A stretch of DNA of 64,000 bases from Paragyromitra xinjiangensis (lineage: Eukaryota; Ascomycota; Pezizomycetes; Pezizales; Discinaceae). A model generated the notes under the pieces. It was not told the DNA's origin. It saw only the letters and a program-made list of their open reading frames with translations, and ran no database searches. A program made the translations under genes and the position numbers. This document shows, one piece after another, positions 33,901-45,707 of this stretch (positions within the stretch are counted from its first letter, which is position 1; every line of letters begins with the position of its first letter). The stretch lies in NCBI GenBank assembly GCA_038503065.1, contig JBCAMK010000014.1:1488001-1552000 (forward strand). Reading direction: 5' to 3'.

Positions 33901-35750
33901 ACCCCAACAATTTGTCGGCAGCGCCCAATAAATCCGTCCGAAAGCAAGACAACTGATTGTTCAGTGCCTTGAATCCCACCTGCTGAGCTGTGATAAATTT
34001 AGCGAGCGTATTTCCATTGACCGTAAAGTGTATCACGATCACCTACATTCATTAATTTCATGTTGCACTACATAGATTAGTCAAGTTCTAAGACAACGAG
34101 TGGAAAGTATCAGCATACATTCGTCATTTCCCACACGAGCACGACGCTCTAGCTCCATTTTACTACTGTCCATATCATCCACAAGAGGTTGTATTCGTAT
34201 TAGGAACGGTTCATATACACCCTTTCCAAGTCTCACTATTCTAATATTAGCGACCCTTCGACAAATTATCCATCATATCGCTTTTCTATAGCTACATCGA
34301 AGGTGGGAATCATAAAAGGCCATCAAAAACATCTTTCGACTCGCCAGAGCAAGTGGTTATCCGTCTTAAATAGAAGAGAGAGAGGTTTACCTATATATTT
34401 TTCGTCGGAGTAGCAGACCGCTTCTACTATGAACTTCAGTACTGCCGTGTAAGCCACTGGTAGCTGTTGAACAACAGCTTTAGAAGATTCTAGTCTGCGA
34501 GTTAAGTGAATTCTCTCATAGATTCTACAAGATCCCATCATGCCCGCGATGTCATCCAAGGCCGAACTGATAGCTTCAAACATCTGCATATCGTTCAACG
34601 CTACCTAGAGATCGCCGAATTGTTATTCCCTAATGTAAAAATGCGAAACCTGGGGGGAGAACTATCCACAAACCTGCAAACATAACCTAACACCCGCCCA
34701 GACCACAGAGACTACTGCTGGGCTGTATTGGACTACCTTGTCTCCAATTTTAGCAAATTCTTCCATCTTTTTCAGGATTCCGTAAACCCTTTCCCGTGTC
34801 ATGGTGCGAGTTCCCTTCGGCCCAGACCCCATGCTCAACTTATTTGTGCAGGTGTCTCCCAGCTCCCGAACACGCTTCACTTCATTCTCGAAATCCGGGA
34901 TATTATCAGCGCTGAAAGCCTTCAAGACTTCGCGTTGCTTGTCTGTTAATCTACTGAGGGCATCTTCCCAGCATGTTGGTTGCGCTTTCTCCCCACTAGT
35001 TGATAAAATAGTGGTTAGTAAAGACAACCTGTAGACCATTCCTTAAGGGTCAGTACCTTTGCACCTCGGAGACAACAGTCTCTAAATGAGGCCCCCCATT
35101 ATTATCAGCGGCAGCAGGCTCCACTATCGCCGGCGTAACTAAAGGACTATACAGGTAATTGGCGACTTAGTTAAAGAGCTTACAAATACCCTAAGCAAAG
35201 ATCAATACCTGAAGCCCTGAGCAATACCGATAGTTGGGTTGATAGGCTTATTGAGACCGCTATCGAGGGTGGAGCCATTTTTCGAAGCTGTGGCCAAGGG
35301 GCTACTAGGATAATAATAACGTTAAGTAAACAGAAACTGCGGAACGTCTCGAGAAAGGTTTATACCGAGGCTTCTGAGAGGGGCTGTTGCCTAAACTCGA
35401 TCCACCATTGACGGCAGTAGGCCCAGTTTGTAGCGACGAGGTTGAATGGCTTCCGATAGCAAGAGGTTAGCAAACAGCAGCCTACAGGGCACCTAAGAAT
35501 ATAACTACCGATAGTTTTCACTACCCAAGTGTAGTGTGCTTTCTTTGGCAGTAACGGCCTGACCTTTATCGGAAGCAGCGATCTCAGGTTCCTTGATAAT
35601 AACTGGAGTGGGGGTTGTCGCCCGGCTCGGCTTAAGACTAGGTTCACGAGACCTAGGGCGCAGCCAGCGTTTCACTCTATTCCATCCCTCATATAGGGAG
35701 GCGCGTAGACGACTACGGCGCGAGCTGTGGGGTTCTGGTTTTGATGACAT
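30902..35750 (-). CDS. NLR-type STAND protein: Goodbye-like N-domain, NACHT ATPase, ankyrin repeats
   Basis: Fungal NOD-like receptor, a family linked to heterokaryon incompatibility and regulated cell death, presumed cytosolic. Exons read: 35750-35509, 35304-35209, 35146-35057, 34995-34674, 34604-34391, about 34240-34119, 33987-33892, 33841-33668, 33607-33583, 33535-32963 and 32903-30902. Every join is in frame except 34391 to 34240, which I could not close. The N-terminus is basic (MSSKPEPHSSRRSRLRASLY) with an S/T/P-rich spacer. A Goodbye-type helical domain follows (CWEDALSRLTDKQREVLKAF through VVWAGVRLCLQVALNDMQMF). Then GTGEWLFETIPFKQW leads into Walker A (GKAGSGKT), Walker B (FIVVDALDEC), LTGRPEED and KADGMFLWVKFQLEYI. 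A winged-helix-like segment precedes about 14 ankyrin units of 30 residues. Length is roughly 1,350 residues. The unresolved join may be a missed small exon or a real frame break. Confidence 0.88.
30905..32140 (-). repeat. 90-bp tandem array encoding 30-residue ankyrin units
   Basis: Fourteen consecutive units within the last NLR exon. The twelve central ones (about 31000-32075) are nearly identical at DNA level with a strict 90-bp period. The frame HKEIVELLLEAGADVNA is constant. Variation is concentrated at the three residues after VNA (HDG, HDW, DSG, SNG, QNG), the next residue (W, L, S, G) and the pair before AAS. Standard ankyrin units are 33 residues, so these lack three. Confidence 0.93.
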
Positions 35751-38700
35751 TGTACCAAATTAGTTGATAAAGTGATTGCGAAAAGGTTTTGCGAAGAAAG
35801 TGCGCAATGTGCTCACAAAGCGTACTCAAGCGGGGCTTTTGGTGATACGTGTTGGTACCTGATCGGTCGTCGGTACGGTGTCCAATAGGGACAGCGTCCC
35901 CAGAGGTGAATCACCATCAATCGCTCGATCTTGGCGGTACAGTTCCTGGGCAGATATGTTCGTGATGCGGTTTCAGGTGACGGCATCCGCCTTAAGCTTG
36001 ACATAGCGATCCAAGAGTCAAATTTTTATTTTGAATTGGGGGAAAAAGATAAAAATGTCAGCTAAATTTTAAATAAATTCCTACAATCTTGGTCACTTAA
36101 TCAAATTTTATGAGTTTTTTTTATGGGCATGAATGCTCTAGCGAATTTTCAAGGTTTAATAGAGAGTGCTTGGGCCCCAGGTGCTATGGGAGAATTGGTC
36201 TCGGCGGCAATATTTGGTAAAGTTCAAAGATTTTTTAAAAAACTTCTGAAGCAGGTCTACTTCGCTACGAAATTAAAAACTTTCATCCGTATTCCTGTTT
36301 TTTTGGTGAATTCTAAAAGTTAGGCTAATTTGGGGGGGACCTTAGAGCTAAAACCGCATCACGAACATACATGTATCTGTCTAGGTTGTACGTCCTATAG
36401 AAATATGCAGGTACGAAGAAAGTTCCATTACTTAGCTAATTGCTTGCACATGGCTGCGCGCCCTGTCATATACTTGCTTCTTTACTCACAAAGGTTCCCG
36501 TACCCGTTCTTATTCCGAAGAGCGCCCCAAAGCCTGCGCCGAGGCCGGTGCCGAGAGACTTCGTCCGAAAAACTGCCCGAACACCGGAGCCCGTTCCGAT
36601 TAGGAAGCCATTTCCAATTGCAACATGTCCAAGCACATGGTGTTAGTCTTTACCTTCGATCATTCAATATCGTGTGTAGGTTTATAGGCATCTCTCACAG
36701 GGTCCAGAGCTTCACCATCTGGAGAGAATATTAAGGGTGCGGTTTGCACATGTAGTGCTACGAGGTTTGTCTCGAACCAGCCTCTGGGGCTCTGGCTTGG
36801 TGATGTGAACACAAGAAACACACTAAGCCTAATTGGGTTTGGTTCGAGACAACTACGAGGTGGGGATAACACACCTATGTCACCCGACCTCTAGCCTCAA
36901 GCCTAGCCTCATTATATCATAATCATTTTTCTCCTTTCTATCATTCTTTAAAGCCCTATGGCTACATGTATCCTAGCTAACTTGACATTATTGATTTATT
37001 CGAATTCTCTCCTCTGTCAAATAAGGATAATTCATTTCTTACCCTCCATCTCCACGGATCTGGCTCATCTCTCTGTTGCAAATATGCTAAGCTTGCGTGC
37101 TCACTACTGCTTTAGCTATATAGCGACCCTTATATAGGTCTGTATATCTTTTTCACCACGGCCAACCGGTCATGATTGGGGTTTATATTTAACAACTCTC
37201 CTTCTCCCTCTAGTCGACTATTTGCAAGAGCAGGACGCATTAATTCGAGTCAACCGCCTAAGAGTCATTTTATAAAATGCCGCCTCAACTGCCACCCGCC
37301 CACGGCACCACAGCACTTCGATTTATACCCCTACGCAGCATCCCAAGTAGTTAAGTCACAAAGACATACCTGCAGACAACTTCCGCTATCCTCCAAAGTG
37401 TGACATTTGTAGATAGACCTCTTATTATTCGAAAGTAGGTACCGGTTTGACTATAGCTACCACGCCTAAAGGACAAGTCGCAGCAGACAAGTCCTAATAT
37501 AACATTTTTTTAAAACCAAGCCCTTAGAACGGAGGGTTCTCTTGGCGGGAACGTCTATTTGGCGATTGAGAAATTAATGGAGGTGCAGGGAAGGGTTTAA
37601 TAATAGAGTTTGGAAACAATGGGGTGTAGGAAGACGGCGCGGTTCCATACCAGTTATGAGGGATCACTACTTGGTTCTTGACAGAGAAGAGGGAAAGTGA
37701 AGAAGAGATTAGGAACGCGAAAGCTTTTATCGCATCCTTCGTTAATACATACATGTAGCTATCTTTGGTCTAAAGTAGCTCCAGGATCACTGGGGTGCCT
37801 CGCTAAACTCTAGCCTAACAACGAAACTCTTTGAATAGCCATATGAATGAAGGTTTCTCAAGGAGTTTATATTTCTAGCCGTGCCGTCGAATATTTTCTC
37901 CCTTTTGTGCCATGTATTCTATTCTATTATTCGGTCCCCTCTTTCCCCGCCTACGCAGGGCTCCTTATGCCTACGTGGGCTTCTCTATCCATATTTCACT
38001 ATTCCTTACCTATCCTAGCATTACGTCTATTCAGCGGATTCGGAGTATTCGGAGACTACTTTAGGCTTAGAGGAGCTAGCCGGCAAGACATATGGTGGAA
38101 TTCGCCTAATTGGCTGAATAGCAGTATGTACGGAGGTTTTCCACCTCTGCTTCGTTTCTCTCTTCTATATCCTTTTATCAAGCCTTCTATAGCAGCAACG
38201 GATATCACCTCTTCTTACTTCACGTATTGAAGATTGCCTCTTGATCCCGTGTGAAATAGTCTAGGAAACAAGCTCAAACTGTATGCAGAACGAAATAGAA
38301 GGTCCCAGCAAGCACGGGCTAGAGATAAACGAGCCTATATCGGGTTTGTAGTACTTGAGTCATCCCTCAATTAATCAAGCCCCGACCCCATATTTTACAA
38401 CACATGCTGTCAGAGATACTACATGCTACCAGTATCGGCTCCCTAATACAGGCCTCTTACGTGCCTCCACTGTCTCAGCTGTTCCATAGGCTCTTACTTA
38501 TTTGGCGGGTATTCGAGCTATACAAAACTACTCCGGAAGACCGGCCAACCATCTGGTGGAGCTCTTTCCATGAGTCAAACACCTGCGTAGTTTATAGAGA
38601 TCAAGAGATGAAAGAAGACTTGATTCGTATGCCCCCTACCGAAGTACTGACCCCGAATTTATAGGCTGCACACGCAGCTAGTATACAAGAAAATTTCTTC

Positions 38701-39761
38701 ACAGGTTCCGGAACTCCCGACCTCGTTCTCTAGCCTAGTGGGCCCTGCTACTAGAGCCTCCTATCGATCCTCGATTAGGAAGCCCGTTTTCAACAGCCTG
38801 TATATACAGGGGGTTTGCCTCTAGCAAACTATCAAGCGATCTCTTCAATACACTCGAGGTTATCCCCTCACGTGCTGATCGTAAAACCCGAGTGAGATCT
38901 CATGAGTTCGGGGTGCCGGTTCATGTCCTTACACAAAAGCTTAACCGAAGGATCAAACAGCCCTAACCGGCACAATATAGTCCTATAGTAGAAACAACTC
39001 TCACTAACTTCGAATTCACGCATAGTGTCAAGGAAACCGACACAAGACATGCTTACATCTACCTAAGCTAGCGAACTACCTATCCCAGAGGAAAAATCCC
39101 TCCTTGCGGGGAGTCGGGCTTGATATTCGCAATGAGAGGATAGTAAGCTTTTGTAATTCTATCGATGCTCCAAGACGCAGCTTCATCCGCCGTATGTGTG
39201 TGATTTTCCTGTTCTAACAGAGCAAGAAGCCATACTAGATTCCATGCATGTTAGCTTTATCTGCAGCGGAACTGATGTCCTCGGAGTTTCATTTCGAATT
39301 ACAAATCCCCACTGGCAGTATCCCAATAAAATCCCTGCATACTTAATTCCGCCTACGTCCCCCGCTCGAGGTTTAGTGAATCCATCCCAGCCTGATATCC
39401 AATCCGCCAACATCCAGCCTGCCACATGTAGTCCAGCGCCGCAGCGCCACCGCGCCACCCCCACCTCACCACCGCCCACCCGCCACACTCCTAAACCCAC
39501 TTTCACATGCGCATGCAAAGCCGTTAAAAGTCACCCCTGACACTTCCGTCCTAATAACATGGAACCATCTCCACTCATGCGCACGACACGTGTTACCACC
39601 GGAGAAAAGTACCGCCGAAAGGGTCCTCGGAGTAGATAACGCCTCCATACAGTCTCTCCACTCTATCCATCGTATTCAGCTCTTATCCCGCAACCATCTG
39701 ATCGAACCAAAGTAGGGCTACTACATAAACTCCATACCATCCCTCCCCTCCACCATCAACG
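35751..39761. other. Gene-free interval (4 kb)
   Basis: No confident gene. Three TACATGTA palindromes (36368, 36963, 37750) lie here. A minus-strand Gly-rich open stretch at about 36640-36487 ends at a canonical GTGAGT donor and could be a stray exon. An unspliced plus-strand frame at 37847-38230 (127 codons, hydrophobic, aromatic-rich) has no recognisable relative and is not called. Confidence 0.45.
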
Positions 39762-40748
39762 ATGGCAACCCCTAATACAGCGCTCCACCACCGTGGGTTC
39801 ACCCACGAACAACTAGACCTAAGCCTCGCGTACCGCGTCGGATCATCCGTTCTCCACCGTCTCCCACTTTACGCTCGTATACGATCTTACTCGTCTACCA
39901 CCAGAGATGGAGAAGAGAAGCCCACGATTGGAGCACGGACTCCGCCGCCGGGGTACTACGACGTTAATGCACTAGAGGAAGCGGGACTCGAGCGTGGAGG
40001 GGTGAGTGCAGGGTCGGGGTCTATCTCGGTAGTGTCGACGGAGACGGACGATAAGCAGAGTGGAGATATAGAATCGGTGAATACGGGGTACTTCCCTGAT
40101 ACTGGGACTAAACGATTTCTGCAGTCCTTCGGGTCGTTGCTACGAACGCTGGGTAACGAGGCTCCCGCGCTGGATTCGAGTTGGTCCCCGGGTGCGATAA
40201 GTCCCGTACTGGCCGATGAGGGAGCTAGTGATCAAGAGGCGAATCATCACACTGCAGCCATCTTAAATACCAGTCATAGTGAATGTAACTGCTTCAATTG
40301 CTTCCAGCAACGACAAATGTACCTTCTCTGGCTGCAGTCCCAATCCCACTCACCAACCCTGTGCATGTCTTGTCAACGTCCCTCCCCACGACCTCTGAAG
40401 CCTCTCCTTCACCGTCTTACCGCGGCACTGGTGCTTCAGCTCTTCACGGTTGCGTTAGTTCTTTACCCGTATGTTAGGACTGTTGTTGTGGCTGGCTATG
40501 CTTGGGAGCGGCGGAATCGTGTTTCGGAGCGGGTTCTTGGTGTTGTGTTGGTTTTGTGTGAGCGGGTGGGGGTGGTGTTGGGCTGGGGTTTTGGGCGTGG
40601 GGGTGATGGGGGAGTGGATGAGCAGAGGGTTAGGGAGTGGGTTGTGAGGCTTGGGGGAGAGGTGTTGGGGGGTGTTGTGGATGGGTTGCAGATGGGGGTG
40701 GTGGTTTGGGGTGGGAAGGGGAAGGGGAAGGTGGAGGTTGTGGGGTAG
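39762..40748 (+). CDS. Orphan fungal protein with Cys cluster and hydrophobic C-terminal segments
   Basis: Unspliced 328-residue frame starting at ATG 39762 in a good context (ACGATGGC). I do not recognise a family. Residues 1-160 are polar and S/T/G-rich (RTPPPGYYDVNALEEAGLE). A five-cysteine cluster CNCFNC...LCMSC at about 182-208 could bind metal. A hydrophobic stretch LTAALVLQLFTVALVLYPYV (about 219-238) is a likely membrane helix, and a second, weaker one is VLGVVLVLCERVGVVLGWGF. The last 80 codons are almost entirely G and T on the coding strand and yield a V/G-rich tail. That could be genuine or low-complexity drift. Length, start context and sustained openness support a real gene; the function is unknown. 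Confidence 0.6.
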   Translation: MATPNTALHHRGFTHEQLDLSLAYRVGSSVLHRLPLYARIRSYSSTTRDGEEKPTIGARTPPPGYYDVNALEEAGLERGGVSAGSGSISVVSTETDDKQSGDIESVNTGYFPDTGTKRFLQSFGSLLRTLGNEAPALDSSWSPGAISPVLADEGASDQEANHHTAAILNTSHSECNCFNCFQQRQMYLLWLQSQSHSPTLCMSCQRPSPRPLKPLLHRLTAALVLQLFTVALVLYPYVRTVVVAGYAWERRNRVSERVLGVVLVLCERVGVVLGWGFGRGGDGGVDEQRVREWVVRLGGEVLGGVVDGLQMGVVVWGGKGKGKVEVVG

Positions 40749-42848
40749 GGTTGTAGATGGTTTGGGGGGGGTGGATGTGGTGGGTTATGATTTTATGAAT
40801 ATATGGTGATGGGTTAGATTATGTTTGTGCGATCTCGGATGTAGATAGAACAGAGCCTTTAGTCGTTGGAATGATGTTAACTCATGGAGTCGTATCGTTT
40901 GTGATGTTGATAATACATCCGACTAACTACTGAAACCCCGATAACCTTAGGGTTGGATACGTAAATGAAAAATCATCATCATACTGAAATCCCGATGTCT
41001 CGAGACATTCGAGTGATAACACGTGAGATACGTTTAACCCCGTGCCCGAGACAACCACCTCTCATACAAACGACACCTCACCCAACACCCACTCACCTGA
41101 CGATACGGGCTCGCACCACCCGTCAAGTGTCAGCGGGCAGATGCACGAACGGATATACCCGCATCACCGCAGCCTCACTAGTTAGATCCGCTATAAATAA
41201 GTCGAGTGCGAGGTTGTGATTCTTGGCGGGACGCCATCCTCGCTATGAGATTCTGTGGGGATGGAAGGGAAATAGTTCTACAATCGCCACTATAATAAAT
41301 AACCCAGTACCTGCGTTTTGGATGTTCGCCGTCTATCGAACGGTAGCGAATGCCGGGTTCTTTCGACACGAGCTTTTATGGAGGATGCTGTGGGGTGGTA
41401 GTGGAGGGGCGGAGAGCGGTGAGGGTATGTTGGGGTGACGATGTTGAGTCTCGAGGCTGGTTTGATGGTCTTTCTTTTAGATTATAGGGTGTTTAGATAC
41501 TCTGTAGCATAGAACTCCTCCCGGGATAATAATCACCTATAGCTAAAGCCGCTGTTTTTCTTATAGGGTGGCGTGTTACATCATGTACCTAGTCACCGGT
41601 CATAGAAATACCAAAAATAAAAAGTCGTTTATGGTACGGAACCAGCTCCCTCCCTCTACTTGTTTCTCAGGGTCCTTTCTATACGTTATAGCTATGCGTC
41701 AGAGCCCTCGGGATAAATTCTATCCACTTCAAGCTAGTACCGGAAGGTGGAGCTACTACCGAATCGCTAACTTGGAGTGTGATGTTTTTAGGTGTTTGGT
41801 GGTTTGTGCTTTTGTTAAGCCTGTATGGTTTGCCGACAGCAAGCAGCTTCAGCACTGGGCTTGATCGGGTACACGGTGGCTACAACACTTACGAAGTGAC
41901 CACGACCTCTCATTCTGAAGCCCGCTCGGTAAGTTTGAGCTAGCAAGTGATCCGTTACTGGGGATGTATAGGGTGGTTATCTACCTGAGTTCTTACCCTG
42001 AATAGATAAGGTTCTTTTTCACTAAAGTCTTGGACCCTAGGTAGAGAGATTGGAGGTGTTGAGTTTTTGAGGACGTTAGTGGCTCTTACGGATCGATCGG
42101 TCTGGCTGACTGTGGTAATGGGTTTATTTCTCGTAATGTAGTATAATCGCTCTATAAGTCGCTATTTCATATCCAGGGTAGATATTCTTATAAACCTCCA
42201 GCACACCTAAAATAATCCCTTTCGGGACCTGAACACATCTTTATAAGGCGACTATTTTTGTCTCTTCGATTGTAGCGTAATTCGTACCACTGGTGCACGT
42301 AGTGCAAATTCTTAGCCTCTAGATCTCTTATGTGGCTTTCTTCAGCAACAACCATGTTTAGGGGTGTGGGGGGTCGTAAAGGTATTGCTAGAGCCTAGGG
42401 GATAGATCTGTACCTTGGTCTTATGGGCTGTGGTTGTAGAGTATTAATATTTATTAGAGAATTAGAGAAATATACACCCAAATCTAGTTCTCGCTGAGGG
42501 TGAAAAGCTCTACATGTTATCCTGTACCTAGGAGTCTGTATTATAAAGACAACTATAGAATTAGATGGTTTGAAATAAGCTTTGATTTATTTGAATCTTT
42601 GTAGCTATTCCAAAAAAAAATAATCCAGGAAGAAAAAATACTCATTTTGTCTCGGGGAAACCTTGTTGTCATGTTCTGAGATATATTTTGGCAGTGTAGA
42701 TTTCATCACATTGTAATTTTTTCTACTTTTTTAAAACTACCGTTGATTTTAGTATCTCTTGACAGGGAATGATTGAATTGGGATGCAGGGAAAGTGTAAA
42801 ATTTTCCTTGGACCTCTGCCTATGGTCTTTCTTATAGAGCTTATAGAC
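40749..42848. other. Gene-free interval
   Basis: About 2.1 kb, the first 50 bases continuing the G/T-rich composition. Small frames (40965-41219, 41568-41864) lack motifs. No element ends recognised. Confidence 0.5.
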
Positions 42849-42850
42849 TA

Positions 42851-43121
42851 TCCCATAGTCCGGTAAAAAAATGCTGACCCCCTTGTCGCTGTGGCTCAGC
42901 TGAAGATTGTGTACACTAACTAGATATAGTAGGCATGATCTACCGAACGCCAGTAATGTAGGTTAAGGTCTTAGTTGGGGTGTAAAGAACTATGCTCAAA
43001 TGTTTCGTTCCCCAAGTTCAACGTATCATACCTTCTATGTCTAGTTAGTACTCAGTTTTGCTCACTTGGCCAATAAGAAGACTCGCCCCCGACAGGGGGT
43101 CATCTTTACCAGACTATGGGG
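42851..43121. mobile_element. 271-bp MITE, family copy B (relative of 29003-29139)
   Basis: The left end reads TCCCATAGTCCGGTAAA then TGCTGACCCCC. The right end, reversed, reads CCCATAGTCTGGTAAA then GATGACCCCC. These match the ends of copy A. TA precedes the left end (42849-42850), but the right TA is lost (CT). The core differs from copy A and is twice as long. Confidence 0.75.
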
Positions 43122-43959
43122 CTGTTGTGGCGCCGTTGCTCTTGGCGCGTCACTTTGCACACGTTTCTACGATCCATGGGATGACCTGAACCCTTATCCC
43201 TTATGCTGGTACTCCGATGCTGCCAACATTTATCTGAGGTTTCGGAGCAGAAGGGGGCGGCCTCTCTGTGGCAGGTATTATTCTTCACTTAGTTCCTAGG
43301 ACTACCTATGTATTTCTCAGAAATTCATATTGTAGTTCTGAGAACCCAACAACATTGATCATTGCACAGCCCCAAATGCTCGTCGTTATCTAGCCCCCAC
43401 GAAAGTTGGCAGCATTACCAGCATAAGGGATAGGGAGAGCTGTCAACTTTAATCTAGCGTCAGAGTTTCCGACGCGAATTCACCACTTTTAGATGGTCAA
43501 GTTATACCGCTGAAACCCCAATTGAAATTTCCATAAAGCAGTACCTTTTTGAGAGGGGAAGAATCCCGGATAGAATCACTGGTTACCTCGTCTGTAATAC
43601 AACCCAAAACTAGAGCACGTCATATCACTCGGTATTGACTACTGGTTACACAATCTTTCTGTAGGCGCGTTGTTTTTCGAAACGAAAACCAGCGAAATAT
43701 TTATCACGAGGCTTACACATGTTGATTAAGGCATTTATCTCGCGATGGGATCCTCGAGCTCAAATTTCCTGTTTTACGCTTTTATTAAAGGTATGAGTGA
43801 TTGCTGCAGCTTACGGTACCGGCGAATCTGGATCTTGGCTGTTGTTTGGAGGGTCATGGTCAACCTTGCACTCAATGACTGAAACTAGGCCATAATTGTG
43901 AATAAAATACAATAATCATGGAAAGGTAGGCTGGGAACGAGACAGGGGTTTTAAGGCTG
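43122..43959. other. Gene-free interval
   Basis: About 0.8 kb between MITE copy B and the Tc1 element, with no supported feature. Confidence 0.5.
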
Positions 43960-43961
43960 TA

Positions 43962-45705
43962 CAAGATGCGGCCGGAAAGTCCTCGCCCACCCTCCTCTCG
44001 TGTACATGCAACCACGCAACAAAATCTCCAATACCAACACAATAGAAAAGCTACAATAAAAAGAATAAATGTCTATAATATTAGACCTGCTACAGAATAA
44101 TTCACCACCTTATGTGTCCTCCTTTAGCCTTTAGAACCATCTTTATACGCTCTGGCATGCTATCTACTAGCCTGTCTAATATCTCTTGAGGAATAGCCTC
44201 CCACTCCTCCTGTGCAGCCCGTATCAATTCTCTCTGACTACGGGGCCTTAAGCCCCTTCTCCTGAACCTTTTCCTTAGCCTTTGTTTTAAAATGCGCCAA
44301 GCATTCTCAATTGGATTGAGGTCGGGAGAGGAGGCTATCCAAGGAAAAATTGCAATATTGTGTTTAGCGAGCAATTTTGCTGTATAGCCTGCACGATGGG
44401 GTCCAGAACGATCTTGCATGAATTGTAACTTGCGCTGAGTACCTTGGATTCGATTCCAGTAAGGGATGAAGTGTGGTTCCAGAACTTCGTTACAATACTG
44501 TCGAGCAGTCATGCCTCCGCGATCATTTGGGCGCTCATACTCAGCTTTTGTTCGTTTGCGAACAAAAATCAATGGAGATCGACTGCCATGAACATATGCT
44601 GCCCAAAAGCCCACAGAGACTCTGCCAGACCGAAATGTTGGTTGCAAGTAGCGGGGCCAAAGGCCAGTACCTGGTCGACGTCGTACGCGATCGGGTCCCC
44701 CTCTAATACTCTCAGGGAGCGAAGTTTCGTCAAGCCCTTTGGTATCCCCAAAGGTGAGCAGTGCTACTTGAAAGAGGCTTCGCTACAATGATAATACAGT
44801 GTTTTCCACAGGCCTCACGTGGGGTAAGAATCGAGGTAATTCTGGGGGGGTGACAGCGACAGCGACGACGATGTTTCTGAGGTAGAAACAGAGATGATAT
44901 TTGGATAACAGTACAGTAGAAGTAAAGTAAGAAACGTTGCTTAAGGAAAGAAGGAAAGGAACAACCACAACCGCTGAAATCCATCGCTTATATACCCAAT
45001 CTTCCTCTTTCTATGACTCATCCATGACTCAACCATTCGAAGCAACCCAACCGAATCACAAAGAAACACAACGAAATAATACAATAACTAATCCTTAACA
45101 CCCCACATGTGCCTGACCTTATCCATGAAAAATACCAACTTCTATTCGGACCTCATCACACCATACAATTTTTCTCCAAAGTTCTAAAGGCCAGTGTTTT
45201 TTCATCCGACACCACCTCTTTCTTTTCCATCTAGCAACTTTACTCAACCAGAATTTTTTGCGAGCCATAAACACCCCAAACTTTAAGGCTTTCAATGCAT
45301 GCTTGACTGCCGTCACACCTGAGTCTATAGTTGCGTCTCTTGCAAGATCTTCAACAGTAGCTCGTGGATCTTTTAAGACTGCCCGCTCCAATCGTCTCAT
45401 GGCTCTTGCATCGAGTTTTTTTGGCCGACCTGATTTTGGTGCATCGTTGTAGCTACCTGTCTTGAGGAACCGTGACACAACACTTCTGGCTGTACTACGT
45501 TCAACACCTGTTGCTTCACGGATTTGGCCCCAACTCTTCTGCTCAAGGCGCAAGCTAATAATTCGGAACCGTTGCTCTGGGGTGAGGTACTTGCGCGGGG
45601 CTCTAAGCGTTGACATTGCGGATAGTGGGGGGGTTGATTGTGGAGATCGGTTGTGGTTGCAGTTGCTTAGCGACAGGTGGGCGTGGACTTTCCGGCCGCA
45701 TCTTG
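43962..45705 (-). mobile_element. Tc1/mariner DNA transposon, 1,744 bp, 30-bp TIRs and TA duplication
   Basis: The left end after TA is CAAGATGCGGCCGGAAAGTC. The right end is its exact complement, and complementarity extends to about 30 bp with one mismatch (TCC T/A CGCCCAC). TA duplications sit at 43960-43961 and 45706-45707. A minus-strand Tc1 transposase lies inside but is interrupted. The element is about 0.4 kb longer than a typical 1.3-kb Tc1 copy, which matches the extra non-coding stretch inside the transposase gene. The near-perfect ends suggest it could still be mobilised in trans. Confidence 0.93.
44102..45616 (-). pseudogene. Tc1-family transposase (DD34E), interrupted
   Basis: Starts at ATG 45616 (MSTLRAPRKYLTPEQRFRII). 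A helix-turn-helix pair follows (WGQIREATGVERSTARSVVSRF and, after a GRPKK hinge, a second HTH). The first catalytic aspartate is in KIVWCDE. The frame ends at a stop at 45119. About 400 bp of non-homologous DNA follow. The transposase resumes near 44720 (ESIRGGPDRVRRRPG) through GRVSVGFWAAYV, the second aspartate in QDRSGPH and the glutamate in PDLNPIENAW, spaced 34 residues apart. It ends at 44102. The intervening stretch has no workable intron frame, so I read it as an insertion or rearrangement that inactivates the gene. The QDRSGPH motif replaces the usual QDNAPxH. Confidence 0.85.
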
Positions 45706-45707
45706 TA

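Noticed and set aside
37847..38664. Two hydrophobic open frames that could be a membrane protein
   Set aside because: No recognisable family, no joining intron, and amino-acid use typical of random AT-rich frames.
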